DNA of 8,261 nucleotides, from NCBI GenBank assembly GCA_023395695.1, contig JAEWYJ010000226.1, positions 1 through 8,261 of the forward strand, written 5' to 3'. Shown one piece after another: positions 5,847-8,261 of this stretch. This DNA is from Bacillota bacterium. GTDB taxonomy: Bacteria; Bacillota; Clostridia; Oscillospirales; Ruminococcaceae. The notes beneath the pieces were generated by a model that saw only the letters and a program-made list of their open reading frames with translations, had not been told where the DNA came from and ran no database searches. Each line of letters starts with the position of its first letter. Within the stretch, counting starts at the first letter, position 1. The translations under genes and the position numbers were made by a program.

Positions 5847-6416
5847 TTGGAAAAAGTTTTGATTGTTTCTTCGTCGGAGGATGGGCGGCGCTTTATTGCC
5901 GAGCTGCTGTCCCCGCAGGAACAGTCTGCCGCAGCCACCGCCGCCAGCGGGTCGGAGGCCAGACGCCTGCTGGCCGACGTAGACTATGACACGGTCATTA
6001 TCAATGCGCCGCTGACCGACGAATACGGGCACGAGCTGGCCTGCCTTGCCGCGCGGCAGTCGATGGCCGGCGTGCTCATGCTGGTTAAAAACGAGCGGGC
6101 TGACGACGTGGCGGCCCGGGTGGAGGACGACGGCGTTTTCGTCATCCCCAAGCCGGTGTCACGCCCGTTCTTTTTCCAGTCGTTAAAGCTGCTGCGGGCT
6201 TCACGCCGCCATATGCTGGGGCTGCAAAAGGAAAACCGCAAGCTGCAAACCGCTATTGAGGAGATAAAGCTGGTTAACCGCGCCAAATGCGCGTTGATTC
6301 AATGCCTTTTGATGACCGAGCCGCAGGCGCACCGTTATATCGAAAAGCAGGCGATGGATTTGCGGCTGACCAAACGCGAGGTGGCCGAAAATATTCTAAA
6401 GACCTACGAGCTGTGA
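5847..6416 (+). CDS. ANTAR-domain RNA-binding antiterminator with degenerate receiver domain
   Basis: The product has 189 residues from TTG 5847. Residues 1-115 have a response-regulator receiver fold (MEKVLIVSS, DYDTVIINAPLTDEYG, VFVIPKPVS). A charged helical, probably coiled-coil segment (about 117-142) leads into an ANTAR domain (about 131-187) with NRAKCALIQ, a conserved Ala-Met pair (169-170) and REVAENIL. ANTAR domains bind small RNA hairpins and prevent transcription termination. The receiver has lost its phosphorylation chemistry: Asn53 sits at the phospho-acceptor Asp, the acidic pair reads SSSED, and only Lys102 of the switch set is clear. The signal is therefore probably a ligand or partner protein, GlnA being an obvious candidate by linkage. 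TTG is preferred because GAGGGTG ends 6 bases before it, the same layout as glnA; the in-frame GTG at 5838 overlaps that Shine-Dalgarno. It is co-transcribed with glnA, and the glnN leader terminator is its most plausible nearby target. Confidence 0.9.
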   Translation: MEKVLIVSSSEDGRRFIAELLSPQEQSAAATAASGSEARRLLADVDYDTVIINAPLTDEYGHELACLAARQSMAGVLMLVKNERADDVAARVEDDGVFVIPKPVSRPFFFQSLKLLRASRRHMLGLQKENRKLQTAIEEIKLVNRAKCALIQCLLMTEPQAHRYIEKQAMDLRLTKREVAENILKTYEL

Positions 6417-6444
6417 CCGGCGGCAAGCGATTGTCACCGGTCAC
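6413..6444 (+). terminator. Inverted repeat over the ANTAR stop codon, possible weak terminator
   Basis: GTGACCGG (6413-6420, containing the TGA stop) and CCGGTCAC (6437-6444) are perfect 8-base reverse complements with a 16-base loop. The following sequence is AT-rich but has no continuous U-tract, so termination would be weak or factor-assisted. Confidence 0.4.
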
Positions 6445-6470
6445 ATAAATATTTTATCCCAGCTTTCTTG

Positions 6471-6499
6471 TTGCAATATTTTTAAAAAAGTGCTATAAT
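6471..6499 (+). promoter_or_regulatory. Sigma-A promoter with extended -10 upstream of dapF
   Basis: TTGCAA (6471-6476) and TATAAT (6494-6499) are separated by exactly 17 bases, with a TG one base before the -10. Transcription would begin near 6506, about 130 bases before dapF. Confidence 0.8.
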
Positions 6500-6525
6500 T
6501 CTATATTATTGTTCTTGGACAACGG

Positions 6526-6578
6526 CGTCGGGGGGGATTTTTTTGGTGACCTCAAAAATCTCTCTACCGGCGTTTTTT
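6526..6578 (+). terminator. Intrinsic terminator in the dapF leader
   Basis: CGTCGG (6526-6531) pairs with CCGGCG (6567-6572, one G-U). Inside it a G-run followed by ATTTTT (6532-6542) pairs with AAAAATCTCTC (6554-6564) through alternating G-C and G-U pairs, leaving TA unpaired. Six T residues follow directly (6573-6578). It lies between the promoter at 6471 and dapF, so it either attenuates dapF or ends a short RNA of about 70 bases. Confidence 0.65.
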
Positions 6579-6637
6579 ATGTTTGAATTCCCACTATAAA
6601 ACCGATTATTGTTTACAGATAGAAAGGATGAACAGGT

Positions 6638-8154
<1,517 letters not shown>

Positions 8155-8261
8155 ATCGCACTGTTTTGCAACGTCAAGGAGGACTGCGTGATCGAGAATA
8201 TCACGCTGCCGGTGCTGTATCAGGCCCCGATGATGCTGGAGAAAAACGGCCTTGCCAAGAT
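8155..8261 (+). pseudogene. pyrG: CTP synthase continuation after the in-frame stop (partial)
   Basis: The frame directly after the TAA reads IALFCNVKEDCVIEN and then LYQAPMMLEKNGLAK, the normal CTP synthase sequence after the PI...K segment. No residues are missing or added relative to the family, and the frame stays open to the window edge. This indicates a single-codon interruption rather than a frameshift, or a base error in the read or assembly. Confidence 0.85.

Overview
The window looks like a chromosomal segment of an anaerobic Clostridia-type Firmicute, probably of the Ruminococcaceae/Oscillospiraceae kind. This is an inference from three things: near-consensus sigma-A promoters in AT-rich gaps between GC-richer genes, a T-box leader, and a type III glutamine synthetase beside a type I glutamine synthetase followed by an ANTAR antiterminator gene. 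No mobile element, CRISPR array, rRNA or tRNA was seen.

Layout. Positions 1-290 (minus) hold the N-terminal part of a family-4-type glycosyltransferase with its own promoter. Positions 291-623 are non-coding and rich in inverted repeats. Positions 624-1139 (minus) encode a stand-alone, divergent IlvN/IlvH-like double-ACT protein. It is preceded by a complete T-box leader (about 1190-1480) and a perfect-consensus promoter. Positions 1652-2053 (plus) encode a small ferritin-like four-helix protein. It ends at a bidirectional terminator shared with the convergent glnN.

The centre is a nitrogen-assimilation module. glnN (GSIII, 2185-4275, minus) and glnA (GSI, 4492-5805, plus) diverge from a 216-bp gap carrying both promoters. 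An ANTAR-domain pseudo-response-regulator gene (5847-6416) follows glnA. The glnN leader contains a strand-specific intrinsic terminator between promoter and start codon. Its 5' arm overlaps a small hairpin with a six-base loop having A at position 1 and G at position 4, the signature reported for ANTAR target loops. The simplest model is that the ANTAR protein made with GlnA relieves attenuation of glnN. That link is an inference.

The right end holds dapF (6638-7486), with a promoter and a second leader terminator upstream of it, overlapping pyrG (from 7483). pyrG carries an in-frame TAA at 8152-8154. Clear CTP synthase sequence continues in the same frame after it to the window edge, so this copy is either truly interrupted or contains a base error.

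Several genes appear to start at TTG or GTG with a G-rich Shine-Dalgarno 6-7 bases upstream (glnA, the ANTAR gene, pyrG, probably the ferritin-like gene).
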